Source: an uncultured Thermoanaerobaculia bacterium | GTDB lineage: Bacteria; Acidobacteriota; Thermoanaerobaculia; Multivoradales; Multivoraceae | Direction: 5' to 3' | DNA length: 64,000 nucleotides | Assembly (NCBI GenBank): GCA_951813015.1 | Contig: CATOTG010000006.1 | Location: 1,108,720 to 1,172,719, forward strand | Notes under the pieces: model-generated | Told to the model about the DNA's origin: nothing | The model's input: the letters and a program-made list of their open reading frames with translations, nothing else | Database searches by the model: none | Part shown: positions 30,907-39,359 of the stretch, piece after piece | Position numbering within the stretch: the first letter of the stretch is position 1 | Layout of the letters: every line of letters begins with the position of its first letter | Made by a program: the position numbers and the translations under genes

Positions 30907-32979
30907 CTACTCCGGCGCCGGACTGGCGCTTGCCAGGGTCTGGATCGCCTGCAGCGTGAACGTTTCACCGTCCATCTCGACCTCGGCGCCCGGCTCGGAG
31001 CCCAACAGCTTGAGGGCGAGATCGGATTCGTACGAGATGATTCCGCGCTCGGGGGCGCTCTCCCAGGGGCCGAGGATGGCCAGAGTGCGCTGCTCGCCGC
31101 TTTCGGACTCCAGGATCGCCTGGTTGCCGATTCGGAGCTTGTCGCAGGCGGCGGCGGCGAGGTCGATTGGCGTGGAACGCTGGAGGTCCTGTTGCAGTTC
31201 GGTGGCCAGGGAAGTCAGGTACTCGTGGCGCTGGCGCGCGGACTTGTACTCGAAGTTCTCCCGGAGGTCGCCCAGGGCACGCGCTTCCTCGATCGCCTTG
31301 CGATTGGCGGGCAACTCCTGCTCGACCAGCTCACGCAACCTCTCCCGCTTTGTGGCGATCGAAGCCGGCAGGGCGTAGAGATCGTCGTCGGTGTCCTGGT
31401 CAGCCAGCAGATCGGGGAACTTCAGGTGCAGCGCCGTGAGCAGAGGCTCCCGCCGGTAGTCCTCGAGCGCCGCGTGGCGTATCGAGACCTCGGCTTGCCG
31501 AGCCTCCTCCAGGGTCAGTTCGGGCAGCAGCTTGGGCACGGTGCCGCCGGAGTCGAAGAGTGCCTTGAGGCGGAGTCGAAACGGAGCGAAGGCTTCGTTC
31601 CGCAGCGCCTGAATCAACAGATTGAGGAGACGGTTCTGCCGGCCGTCGCGCAGTGCCGGGTCGGTCGCGGCCCCCTCCGCCAGCCAGGTGAAGGCGGCCG
31701 GCGTGCGGTGCGGCTGGACCTGAGCGCGCGCCGCGCAGCGGCGCCGCAAGTCCTCGTCGATCAACTCGGCGATCGTCCCGATCGCCTTCGTGTCGGTCTC
31801 CAGGAGGAAGCGTTTCTCGAGCACGTCGCGCCAGTCGCTGCGACAGTCGGGCAGGACGCGGTAGGCCTGTTCACGTGGTCCTCGCGGGTCAATCGACGCG
31901 AAGAAGTCCAGCGGATCCTTCAGGCTGGCCAGGAGTTCCTCCGCCGGCCATGTCGGCTCGGCGCCGAAGCGCTCCAGAGCACAGCGAATCTCGAATGCGA
32001 GCGCGGGCTGGCCACGCGCCAGACCCAGGCCCAGGTCGTCCAGGAACGCCGCCATCCGATCCCTCAGTTCCTGCGACTGGTTCGCCGCGCGTCGCAGCAG
32101 GCCGATCCTGGCGCGAGGGGCCGCCTGTTCGAACTCCTGCCAGAGGGAGCTCTCGGCGTCCGTTGCTTCGACCCAGCGGTAGGTCTGCCGGGAGCCGCCG
32201 GATGACAGGACCTGGGCCTGCTTGCGGGCGCTGGTCCACCAGCTCGACCAGCGGCGCGCTGGAATGATGCCGACGACGATGGCCCGCACTTCCGCGCCCG
32301 TCAACGGGCGGTCGTAGCTCTTGAGCGTCCGTTCGAGCAGCTCGGGCGGCTTCATCGCCGCCAGTTCCTCCGGCTCTTCGAGTTTGCGCCGCAGGACATG
32401 CTCCGGGGGTAGCAGGGTGAGCATCTTGCCGGCGGCGCGGAAGCCGACCGCGACTCCGTTCGCCTTCTCGAGGTCGACCTTGAAGGTCTGTAGCGGCATG
32501 TTCACCTCGGCGATGCGACCGACTCCCCTGCCTGTCATTTCGACGATGTCGCCGCGCTGGAAGGCCAGCAGGTTGCGGAGCCGGTCCACCTTGTCCCAGA
32601 GCTTGACGGTCTCCTGCCGGCCCCGGTCCAGGCCGAGCTCGTGCAGTAGCTCGCTCAGGTCGGACTCGCGGTCCCGGTAGAGCTCGTGCAGCGTGTCGAG
32701 AACGGTTTCGTAGACCTGGCCGCTACGCAGATACCGGCTGCCTGCGCCGCGGATCAGATCGAGACGTTCCGCCCACTGGCCACGATCCTGGAGTTGGTCG
32801 TCGAGCAGTTCGAGCAGGGTCCCGACCCGTTCCCCTTCGTTTAGTCGAACGAGTCCGTTCGTGATGGCGAGGAATGTCTCGACCGCGATCTCCCCGTCGA
32901 CCGCGGCCAGCCACTCTGCCTCGACCGCGTCGATGTCACCGCCGGTCAGACTGTGTTGGATGCTTGGCGGTATCCTCAT
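30907..32979 (-). CDS. Long Gre-type transcript cleavage factor
   Basis: A 690-residue protein whose last 150 residues form a GreA/GreB-like module: a coiled coil with the tip motif ALGDLRENFEYKSAR (acidic D571 and E574, the Mg-coordinating pair of Gre factors) and a C-terminal FKBP-like domain (ISYESDLALKLLGSEPGAEV). Residues about 140-200 (QRGDIVEMTGRGVGRIAEV) look like an SH3/CarD-like or Tudor-like beta domain. The rest of the N-terminal part is helical and unassigned. Ordinary GreA has about 158 residues; long versions are known in Chlamydia and Borrelia. Likely role: rescue of backtracked RNA polymerase through the secondary channel, with extra contacts from the N-terminal region. It is upstream of gatC by 62 bp. 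Confidence 0.75.
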   Translation of the reverse strand: MRIPPSIQHSLTGGDIDAVEAEWLAAVDGEIAVETFLAITNGLVRLNEGERVGTLLELLDDQLQDRGQWAERLDLIRGAGSRYLRSGQVYETVLDTLHELYRDRESDLSELLHELGLDRGRQETVKLWDKVDRLRNLLAFQRGDIVEMTGRGVGRIAEVNMPLQTFKVDLEKANGVAVGFRAAGKMLTLLPPEHVLRRKLEEPEELAAMKPPELLERTLKSYDRPLTGAEVRAIVVGIIPARRWSSWWTSARKQAQVLSSGGSRQTYRWVEATDAESSLWQEFEQAAPRARIGLLRRAANQSQELRDRMAAFLDDLGLGLARGQPALAFEIRCALERFGAEPTWPAEELLASLKDPLDFFASIDPRGPREQAYRVLPDCRSDWRDVLEKRFLLETDTKAIGTIAELIDEDLRRRCAARAQVQPHRTPAAFTWLAEGAATDPALRDGRQNRLLNLLIQALRNEAFAPFRLRLKALFDSGGTVPKLLPELTLEEARQAEVSIRHAALEDYRREPLLTALHLKFPDLLADQDTDDDLYALPASIATKRERLRELVEQELPANRKAIEEARALGDLRENFEYKSARQRHEYLTSLATELQQDLQRSTPIDLAAAACDKLRIGNQAILESESGEQRTLAILGPWESAPERGIISYESDLALKLLGSEPGAEVEMDGETFTLQAIQTLASASPAPE

Positions 32980-33136
32980 GGGGTACGGGCGCGCCCGGTC
33001 GCGGTCCCGGCGGTCAAGGGGGCGCGTGTGCGGGCCAGTGATCGTATCAGCCGGGAGTCAAGCGGTGGCGGCCCCGGAGCCGGGAGGGACTAGAATAGGT
33101 CAGCCAGTTGTGGGCGCCAACGACGACGATGGGGAT

Positions 33137-33883
33137 ATGAGCGACGAAAATCAGGCCGCGGTCCCTGTGGGCGAGGGAGAGTCGTTCGGCTCCTGGCTTC
33201 GCAGCCAGCGTGAAGTTCGCGAGGTCGAGCTGGAGACGATCAGGCAGTCGAGCAAGATCAACATCCGATATCTGGAGGCTCTGGAACAGGATCGCTTCGA
33301 CCTGTTGCCGGCGACCATCTTCGTCAAGGGCTTCCTGCGCGAGTACGCACGGATCGTCGGCCTCGATCCGGACGAGGTGCTCAACTTCTTTCTCGCCGCG
33401 TCTGCCCGGGACGATCTCGAGGGCGGGATCGAAAACCCGAGGAAGCGGTCTCCACGGTCCCCGTTTGGACGGACCGTGTTGGTCGTGCTGGTCGTGGCGG
33501 CGATTCTCGTTCTTCTCGTGTGGCGCTTCTTTCCCGAGCCGGACGGTGAGGGAGCCGAGGAGATGGAGCCGATGGCGCCGCCGATCACGCAAGAAGCGCC
33601 TCCTCCGCCCCCGCCCGTGTCGCTGCCCGAGCGGGCCTTGCGGGTCACACTCGAGTTCCGGGCCACCAGTTGGGTCGATGTTCACAGCGACGGCGAGCGC
33701 TTGGTCAGCGAGCTGCGGGTTCAGGGCGAGTCCCTGACGGTGACAGCGGACGAGGAAATCCGTCTCAAGCTCCGCAACGCCGACGCAGCGGCGATTGAGG
33801 TGAACGGCGAGCCGTTCGAGTACGACGCGGGCGACGACGGGGAGATCGTGATCCCGGCGCCGAAGGCCGACGTACCGCCTTGA
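33137..33883 (+). CDS. rodZ: RodZ-like HTH membrane protein
   Basis: A 248-residue single-pass protein with RodZ layout. An N-terminal helix-turn-helix (about 16-85; SFGSWLRSQREVREVELETI, ALEQDRFDLLPATIFVKGFL) would bind MreB in the cytoplasm. A basic stretch then leads into one transmembrane helix (about 107-128), a proline-rich linker and a periplasmic beta domain of DUF4115 type (RATSWVDVHSDGERLVSEL). It helps position the MreB cytoskeleton. The start is the ATG at 33137, just after GGGGAT. It is divergent from the Gre-type gene, whose start is 157 bp away. Confidence 0.85.
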   Translation: MSDENQAAVPVGEGESFGSWLRSQREVREVELETIRQSSKINIRYLEALEQDRFDLLPATIFVKGFLREYARIVGLDPDEVLNFFLAASARDDLEGGIENPRKRSPRSPFGRTVLVVLVVAAILVLLVWRFFPEPDGEGAEEMEPMAPPITQEAPPPPPPVSLPERALRVTLEFRATSWVDVHSDGERLVSELRVQGESLTVTADEEIRLKLRNADAAAIEVNGEPFEYDAGDDGEIVIPAPKADVPP

Positions 33884-33914
33884 AGCGGCGGCGTTGCCTT
33901 GAAGCGGCGGCGTT
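33877..33914. repeat. 19-bp tandem duplication across the rodZ stop codon
   Basis: GCCTTGAAGCGGCGGCGTT occurs twice in a row (33877-33895 and 33896-33914), perfectly matched. The first copy contains the rodZ stop codon TGA (33881-33883). The remainder of the 248-bp gap to the sulfatase stop codon at 34132 shows nothing else recognised. Confidence 0.8.
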
Positions 33915-34131
33915 ACAGAAGCAGGAGCGGATCTCGGATCAATGGGCGGCGATGCGGTAGCCTCCGTGATTCCCCAGAATGACTCGCGGCTCGGCCTGGC
34001 AGCCCGTGGCAGAAGTCCGTGTCGCACCGAGAGTGGCCAGGCACCTGCCCGGCATCGTTGCTCCTCGGTCGAACATGGCCCGATATGCTCCCTCGTGACA
34101 CGTCAGGCTCACGCCGATAGGCAGGCGGTTC

Positions 34132-35580
34132 TTACGGCGCAGCTCCCTGGCCTGGTGTCTCCTTCGGCTCGCGCCCGGACGGCAGGACCATCCCCTCCGG
34201 GTAGTCGGCGCCGGTGATGCTCTTGTCGACGGACCGGTTCCAGGCGTCCAGCTCCGCGCGCATGCGGGCGGCGACCTCGGGCTGTTCTTCGATCAGGTCG
34301 TCCTGTTCCTCGGGGTCGTCGACCACGTTGTAGAGCTCGAAGGCTTCGGGTGAGTCGGCCGTGTAGTTCCTGACCAGCTTGACGTCGTTGTCGAGCCAGG
34401 CGAGGCCGCCGCTGGCGCGAAAGCTGATGGGCGCGTCCCTGCGGGCGGGCTCGGCGTCGAACGCGTGGGCGATGGAGATGCCGTCGTGGACGGCGTTGAT
34501 CGACTCGGGGTCGAGCCCCGCAACCTCGATCAGCGTGGGGAAGATGTCCATCGTGCTGGCGGGGAAGTTCGTGATCCTCGGGGCGATTCCGCCCGGCCAT
34601 TCGATGATCGTCGGCACGCGCAGGCCGCCTTCGTAGAAGTCCTTCTTGAAGCCGCGCAGGTGGCCGGTCGTGTCGGGGCGGACACCGGGATGATCAGGGC
34701 TGTAGTCGATGTCGGGCAGTCCGCCGTTGTCGCTGGTGAACCACAGGAGGGTGTTGTCGGCGATGCCGAGTTCGCGCAGGCCCTGGCGGAGGGCGCCGAT
34801 CGAGCGGTCCATCGCGACGATCTCGGCGTGGTGCGCCTTCGAGGCGTCGTCGAGTTCCGCGAAGGGCTCCTCGTCTTCCGGAAAGGCGCCGAAGGGCCGG
34901 TGCGGTGAGGGGTACCAGATCACCGCGAACACGGGTCTGCCGTTCTCTGCCTGCCCGGAGATGTAGCGCAGCGCCTCGGCGACCAGGATTTCGGACGAGT
35001 CGCCCTCGAACTGCTTCGGCGTCCCGTTCTCGCTCAGCACAGGGTCCAGATTGAACTGGTTCGTGTGGCTCAGCCAGTAGTCGAAGCCGAGCTCGCCGGG
35101 GTTGTGGGGATCGTCCGCCGGGAGCGGATTGTCCCCGCTTGGCTGGACCTGGTTCAGGTGCCACTTGCCGAAGTGCGCCGTCGCGTAGCCGGCCTCGCCG
35201 AACGCCTGGGCGATCGTCTTCTCCTGCTTGTTGATCGAGTCGCCGACGCGGAAGGCCCCGGTGCGGTCGTTCGTGCGGCCGGTGATGACCGTTGCCCGGG
35301 TCGGGGTGCAGCTCGGGGCGCCGGCGTAGAACCGGTCCATGCGCAGGCCGGCAGCGGCCATCGCGTCGAAGTGCGGCGTCTCGAGCAGGGGATGGCCGTA
35401 GTAGCCGGTCTGCGCCCAGCCCATGTCGTCGGCCATGAGCAGCACGACGTTGGGCCGGTCGTCCGCGAGCTGGTTGTCCGCGGGCTGGTCGTCCGCGAGC
35501 CGATCGTCCTCGGCCGCGGGTTGGCAGCCGCAGGCCGCGATCAGCAGCACGGGCAGGAATCTGACGATGGGCTTTTTCAT
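34132..35580 (-). CDS. Sulfatase lipoprotein
   Basis: A 482-residue type I sulfatase. The N-terminus is a lipoprotein signal (LLIAAC, lipid cysteine C17), so the enzyme is probably anchored in a membrane and faces the periplasm or surface. A linker of near-repeats built from ADDR/ADDQ/ADNQ (about 24-43) follows. Catalytic features: metal-binding ADDMG (50-54), the formylglycine motif C91-T-P-T-R95, and GKWHL and SDNGG further on. The cysteine must be oxidised by a sulfatase-modifying enzyme, not found in this window. Substrate unknown; the context suggests sulfated polysaccharides. Confidence 0.92.
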   Translation of the reverse strand: MKKPIVRFLPVLLIAACGCQPAAEDDRLADDQPADNQLADDRPNVVLLMADDMGWAQTGYYGHPLLETPHFDAMAAAGLRMDRFYAGAPSCTPTRATVITGRTNDRTGAFRVGDSINKQEKTIAQAFGEAGYATAHFGKWHLNQVQPSGDNPLPADDPHNPGELGFDYWLSHTNQFNLDPVLSENGTPKQFEGDSSEILVAEALRYISGQAENGRPVFAVIWYPSPHRPFGAFPEDEEPFAELDDASKAHHAEIVAMDRSIGALRQGLRELGIADNTLLWFTSDNGGLPDIDYSPDHPGVRPDTTGHLRGFKKDFYEGGLRVPTIIEWPGGIAPRITNFPASTMDIFPTLIEVAGLDPESINAVHDGISIAHAFDAEPARRDAPISFRASGGLAWLDNDVKLVRNYTADSPEAFELYNVVDDPEEQDDLIEEQPEVAARMRAELDAWNRSVDKSITGADYPEGMVLPSGREPKETPGQGAAP

Positions 35581-35865
35581 TGGAGGGCGTCACCTCATGG
35601 TAGTTCGGGCCGCGCTGCCGCCGGGCGGGAATCTGGCGATGGGTCCTCTCGTCGGAGGGGCGGTTGAAGAGGGAGGAAGCGTGTGAAGGTCGGTCGCGGC
35701 GATCAGATCAATCCGGTCCGCCGCAGCGCCGAGGGGCGGAGATCTGGCGGCGGCGGGAGTCGTGGAGCGGGCCGCGACGCCGCCGCTGGCCGCGCCCGCG
35801 GACCAAAGGCCTTGCCGCGGTGAGAGGCAATCCGTCGAAGTCCAGGTCGAAGTCGAAGTTCAAGC
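35581..35865. promoter_or_regulatory. Divergent intergenic region, sulfatase / GHKL ATPase
   Basis: 285 bp between two divergent starts, which must hold promoters for both. No convincing promoter, operator or RNA element is recognised. Near its right end (35835-35863) GTCGAAG-type hexamers are imperfectly repeated four times directly before the ATPase start. A small plus-strand open frame here (35664-35903) is arginine-rich with no protein-like pattern and was not annotated. Confidence 0.3.
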
Positions 35866-38112
35866 GTGAGTATCCTACAGTCGTCCCCGATGGCCGCCGT
35901 TGAACGCAGACCGCTGGAAGTCGCTTCGCGCCGGATCGTGCAGGACGCCAAACTGGCGATCCGGGATGTCTACGACGCGATCGTGGAGCTGGTCACCAAC
36001 GCTGACGACCGCTACCAGATCCTGGGAACCGAGGGACTGGTGGAGATCGAGATCGGCCGGCAAGGGAAGGGCAAGCCGTCGATCCTCCGCGTGCGCGACT
36101 TCGCCGACGGAATGACCACGGAGCAGATGAACCGGAAGCTCGGACGTATCGGCGGACGGGTCAGCGGCCTGGAGGAAGGGAAGGCCGTGCGCGGCACCAA
36201 CTCGCGCGGAGCGAAGGACATCGCGGCGCTTGGCAAGGTCACCTTCGAGTCGATAGCGGCCGACGGCCGCGCGCACACGTGCCGCATCTTTCCCAACCTG
36301 GAGTACGAAGCCGACGACCCGCGCAAGGTGACGCCCGGGGTCCGCAAGAGCCTGGGAATCGCCGAGGGAACGGGAACCGTGGCCACCATCGAGGTCGATC
36401 CGAGCCACCGGATTCCGAAGATCGACACGCTCGTCCCGAAGGTCGCCACCCTGGTGCGGCTGCGGGACATCGTCTGGCAGCAGAAGACCAGGCTGGTGGT
36501 CAGGGGGCTGAAAAAGGATACCCGGCGCGCAGTGCGTCTCCATCGGCCGGCCGGGCGCAAGAGCGTGGCGGCCACCTTCGCCGTGCCGGGGTATCAGGGA
36601 GCGCAGGCCAAGCTCCTCGTGTTCCGTGCGAGGAAGCAGTTCAAGTCCGGGAGGGACCGCTTCCGCCTCGGGGGAATCCTGGTCAAGTCGCGGCACGCGA
36701 TCCACGAAGCCACGCTCTTTGACCGCGGGCTCGAATGGGACTCGAACGCGCTGTGGTTCCACGGCCGCCTCACCTGCGAGGCCATTGACGACCTGTGGAA
36801 CGAGTACGACGAGCGGCAGGCGCGCGGGGCGGTGCACCCGCCGGAGAACCCCGTCCCGATCCTCGATCCGTCCCGCAAGTCCGGGTTGACGCCGGACCAC
36901 CCGTTCGTGGACGCACTCTACGGTCAAGCGCTCGGGTTGCTGCGTCCGCTGGTCGAGGAGGAGCGCACCCGGGCGGAACGGGAGCGCGCCCGCAGCGTCG
37001 AGAGCCGGAAGACGAGAAAGCGACTGGACGCGCTCGAGAAGGCCGCGAACCGGTTCATGGAGGACTTTTCGGACGCGGAGCCGTCACGCAACCCGGAGGG
37101 CAGGCAGACGGGCAGCCGGTTCATGATTCGCGGCTATGTGCTGAGCCCGCGGTATGCGCAGCACGTGCGGGGTCAGTCCTTCGGGTGCTGGCTGACCGTG
37201 CTTGCCGAGGCGTTTCCGGAGATTGGAGAGGGCGACGAGGTGAAGGTGGAGTGCCTGACGGACGACCTGCGGACCGAGAGCGGCGAAGTTCCGCTCAAGC
37301 CGCTCGACGGACAGGAGGGGGTGCTGAGGGCCGCCTGGTCGGTCAAGGCGCTTGAAGCGACGCCGGCGACCGGGCTGGCGGTCCGCGTGGGTCCGATCGA
37401 AGCCGAATCGACGATCGCCGTGCTGGAGTCGGAGGCCGAGCGCTACCGTGACCTCGCGGGTCTGAAGTTCGAGCGCCCGCGTTACCGGATACGCGGCGGC
37501 TCACGCCGCCAGATCCGCCTGTTGGCGCCGAAGGAGCTCGTGCAATCGGTCGGCATGGACTTCGAACTGACGCTGTCCTCGGACGACTTCCAGGTCTCGG
37601 GGACGAGACAGTTGCTGCTTAAGCCGAGCCTCGGAATTGGGGTGGCCCGACTGGCGGTTCGGGTCCTGGACGACGACGCGTCGCCGGCGACGCTCGTTGC
37701 GCGGGTTGGAGATCACGAGGCTGAAACCGAGTTGCGCGCCGTGCCGGAGTCCGGCGCGGGAATCGTCATCAAACTGGAGGACGTGGACCACGGCGCGCTC
37801 CGCTATCGCTGGAACAGGAACGTGCTGGAGGTCGGGGCGCGGCACCCATCGCTGCAGCGCTACCTCGGGCGCAAGGCGGAGAGGTACCCCGGCCAGGACG
37901 ATCTTCACTTCCGGGTGCTTCTGGCGGAGGTGGTAGCCGAAGCGCTGTGCGCACGGCGGTTGGAGGGGAACATCAAGGCGAACCCCGGTGACTTCAAGGG
38001 CATGTCGTGGGACGACTACTACCGGCACTTCGCGGAACTCCTGTCGCGGTTCCTGCCCAATGCGCACAAGTTGATGGCGCCGGAGATCGAGGGCGTCCGG
38101 CGGGCGCGATGA
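35866..38112 (+). CDS. Orphan GHKL-type ATPase, uncharacterised
   Basis: A 748-residue cytoplasmic protein with an N-terminal GHKL (Hsp90/MutL/MORC-type) ATP-binding fold. Visible motifs: N box E41-x3-N45-x2-D48 (VELVTNADDRY), G1 box D78-F-A-D-G-M (DFADGMT) and the G2 lid motif RGTNSRGAKDIAALG (109-123). A second domain (about 160-290) may be the S5-like transducer found in GyrB/MutL/MORC proteins. Next comes a charged helical segment (about 365-400, ERTRAERERARSVESRKTRK), then beta-rich regions and a conserved-looking C-terminus. I recognise no kinase, nuclease or DNA-binding domain. Start is GTG at 35866 or ATG at 35890. It stands alone, divergent from a sulfatase. MORC-like GHKL ATPases in prokaryotes are linked to DNA-modification systems; a defence or DNA-remodelling role is inference only. 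Confidence 0.7.
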   Translation: MSILQSSPMAAVERRPLEVASRRIVQDAKLAIRDVYDAIVELVTNADDRYQILGTEGLVEIEIGRQGKGKPSILRVRDFADGMTTEQMNRKLGRIGGRVSGLEEGKAVRGTNSRGAKDIAALGKVTFESIAADGRAHTCRIFPNLEYEADDPRKVTPGVRKSLGIAEGTGTVATIEVDPSHRIPKIDTLVPKVATLVRLRDIVWQQKTRLVVRGLKKDTRRAVRLHRPAGRKSVAATFAVPGYQGAQAKLLVFRARKQFKSGRDRFRLGGILVKSRHAIHEATLFDRGLEWDSNALWFHGRLTCEAIDDLWNEYDERQARGAVHPPENPVPILDPSRKSGLTPDHPFVDALYGQALGLLRPLVEEERTRAERERARSVESRKTRKRLDALEKAANRFMEDFSDAEPSRNPEGRQTGSRFMIRGYVLSPRYAQHVRGQSFGCWLTVLAEAFPEIGEGDEVKVECLTDDLRTESGEVPLKPLDGQEGVLRAAWSVKALEATPATGLAVRVGPIEAESTIAVLESEAERYRDLAGLKFERPRYRIRGGSRRQIRLLAPKELVQSVGMDFELTLSSDDFQVSGTRQLLLKPSLGIGVARLAVRVLDDDASPATLVARVGDHEAETELRAVPESGAGIVIKLEDVDHGALRYRWNRNVLEVGARHPSLQRYLGRKAERYPGQDDLHFRVLLAEVVAEALCARRLEGNIKANPGDFKGMSWDDYYRHFAELLSRFLPNAHKLMAPEIEGVRRAR

Positions 38113-38167
38113 ACCGGAGGTGCGGGCGGGTTAGAGTGCGGGCGACACTTTCTTTCTGGAGGACGAC

Positions 38168-38701
38168 ATGCACAAGTACCGAGCAATGATCCCGCTGACC
38201 CTGATGGCCCTTCTGGTCACGGCGCTTCCCGCCCTGGCGCAGCGCGAGGACGACGCCGACCGGGCGAGCAAGAACGGCAAGGTTGAGGGGATGATCGACG
38301 GCGTCACGGTGACGCTGGAGTACGGGCGGCCCAAGGTGAAGGGCCGGACGATCTGGGGAGACCTGGTTCCCTACGGCAAGGTCTGGCGGACGGGCGCCGA
38401 CGAGGCGACGACGATCACTTTCAGCGCCGACGTCGAGATCAGCGGCAAGGTGCTGGCTGCCGGTACCTACGCCCTCTTCACCGAGCCGGGCGAGAACGAG
38501 TGGACCTTCATCTTCAACAAGGTCGCGAAGCAGTGGGGCTCCTTCCGGCATGACGTCGGTCAGGACGCGCTGCGGGTGACCGCCACTCCGAAGACCGTCG
38601 GGGAGCACGTGGAGGAAATGGAGTTCGTCATCGTGGATGGCTGGGTCGCCTTGCAGTGGGAGAGGCTCGCCGTGCCGTTCGAGGTAAAGAAGGCGGGCTG
38701 A
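38168..38701 (+). CDS. DUF2911 secreted protein
   Basis: A 177-residue protein with a clear signal peptide (MHKYRAMIPLTLMALLVTALPALAQ split as basic start, hydrophobic core and ALA cut site near 24). The mature part matches the DUF2911 pattern: VTLEYGRPKVKGRTIWGDLV, then GKVWRTGADEATTITFSADV and GTYALFTEPGENEWTFIFNK. It probably folds as a small beta-sandwich outside the cytoplasm; its function is unknown. A GGAGG lies seven bases upstream of the ATG. It is immediately followed by an aminotransferase fragment. Confidence 0.85.
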   Translation: MHKYRAMIPLTLMALLVTALPALAQREDDADRASKNGKVEGMIDGVTVTLEYGRPKVKGRTIWGDLVPYGKVWRTGADEATTITFSADVEISGKVLAAGTYALFTEPGENEWTFIFNKVAKQWGSFRHDVGQDALRVTATPKTVGEHVEEMEFVIVDGWVALQWERLAVPFEVKKAG

Positions 38702-38706
38702 CCTCC

Positions 38707-38877
38707 TTGCTCGATCGGAACCGGGCGCTCAAGTCCCGGGGTGAGCGCGTGACCCCCGGCGGCATGTACGGGCACATGTCCACGTACCGCCTGCTGCCGC
38801 CGCGCTGCCCGCAGTACTTCGAGCGGGCGGAGGGCTGCCGGCTATGGGACGCGGACGGCAACGAGTACATCGACTGA
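38707..38877 (+). pseudogene. 5' fragment of a class III aminotransferase
   Basis: About 56 codons resemble the N-terminus of glutamate-1-semialdehyde-type class III aminotransferases: RALKSRGERVTPGGMYGHMS, then CPQYFERAEGCRLWDADGNEYID. In intact enzymes the sequence continues for about 400 more residues and contains the PLP lysine; here a stop codon follows directly after EYID and no continuation is seen. It begins near a TTG six bases after the DUF2911 stop. It is a truncated remnant cut off just before a toxin-antitoxin module, presumably by a deletion or insertion. Confidence 0.65.
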
Positions 38878-38981
38878 GCGGCCCAGGACGGCGTTCCGAA
38901 GCAAGCGCCTTGGCCCAACGAGAGCCGACTTGAGAAAGTCGCGTCGAGCAATGGGGAAGGGCAGCGGGGATTCCTCTCGGT

Positions 38982-39359
38982 TCAGAAGACGATCCGCTGC
39001 ACGCCTTCCACGACGTCGAAGTGCGCGTCGTTGCTCAGCACGGGCAGGGCGTGCTGGCGGCAGAGCGCGGCGATCCATGTGTCGTTCGAGGGGATGGGCG
39101 TACCGGCCTGCTTGAGTTTCAACCTGATCTCGGCGTAGATGTCTGCCGTCGCCGAAGTCACCGTGGCGACTTCGGCGAGTGGCAGGTGACGGCGCAGCCA
39201 GGCTTCGTAGCGCGTTCGGTGGCGCGACTGACGGATGCCGAAGTAGTACTCGCCGAGGACGATGCTCGGCACGACCAGGCGCTGCGCGGATCGCAGAGGC
39301 GCTTCAACCGGCGCGAGGCCTTCGGCCCAGGCCGAGAGGGCGTTGGTGTCGAGAATCAG
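38982..39359 (-). CDS. PIN-domain toxin (VapC-like), CTG start
   Basis: A PIN-fold ribonuclease, probably a VapC toxin that cleaves RNA. The domain needs residues upstream of the first ATG/GTG: the frame reads LILDTNALSAWAEGLAP before PSIVLGEY. From the CTG at 39359 the protein is 125 residues, with the acidic residues D4 (LDTN), E37 (LGEYYFG), D93 (PSNDTW) and D111/D115 (LSNDAHFD). No ATG, GTG or TTG is available in frame ahead of D4. The CTG overlaps the antitoxin stop as CTGA. A shorter product starting inside the domain would lack D4 and be inactive. Confidence 0.8.
   Translation of the reverse strand: MILDTNALSAWAEGLAPVEAPLRSAQRLVVPSIVLGEYYFGIRQSRHRTRYEAWLRRHLPLAEVATVTSATADIYAEIRLKLKQAGTPIPSNDTWIAALCRQHALPVLSNDAHFDVVEGVQRIVF

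Noticed and set aside
35664..35903. Small plus-strand reading frame before the GHKL ATPase
   Set aside because: Arginine/serine-rich translation with no protein-like pattern; it overlaps the ATPase start and probably reflects base composition.
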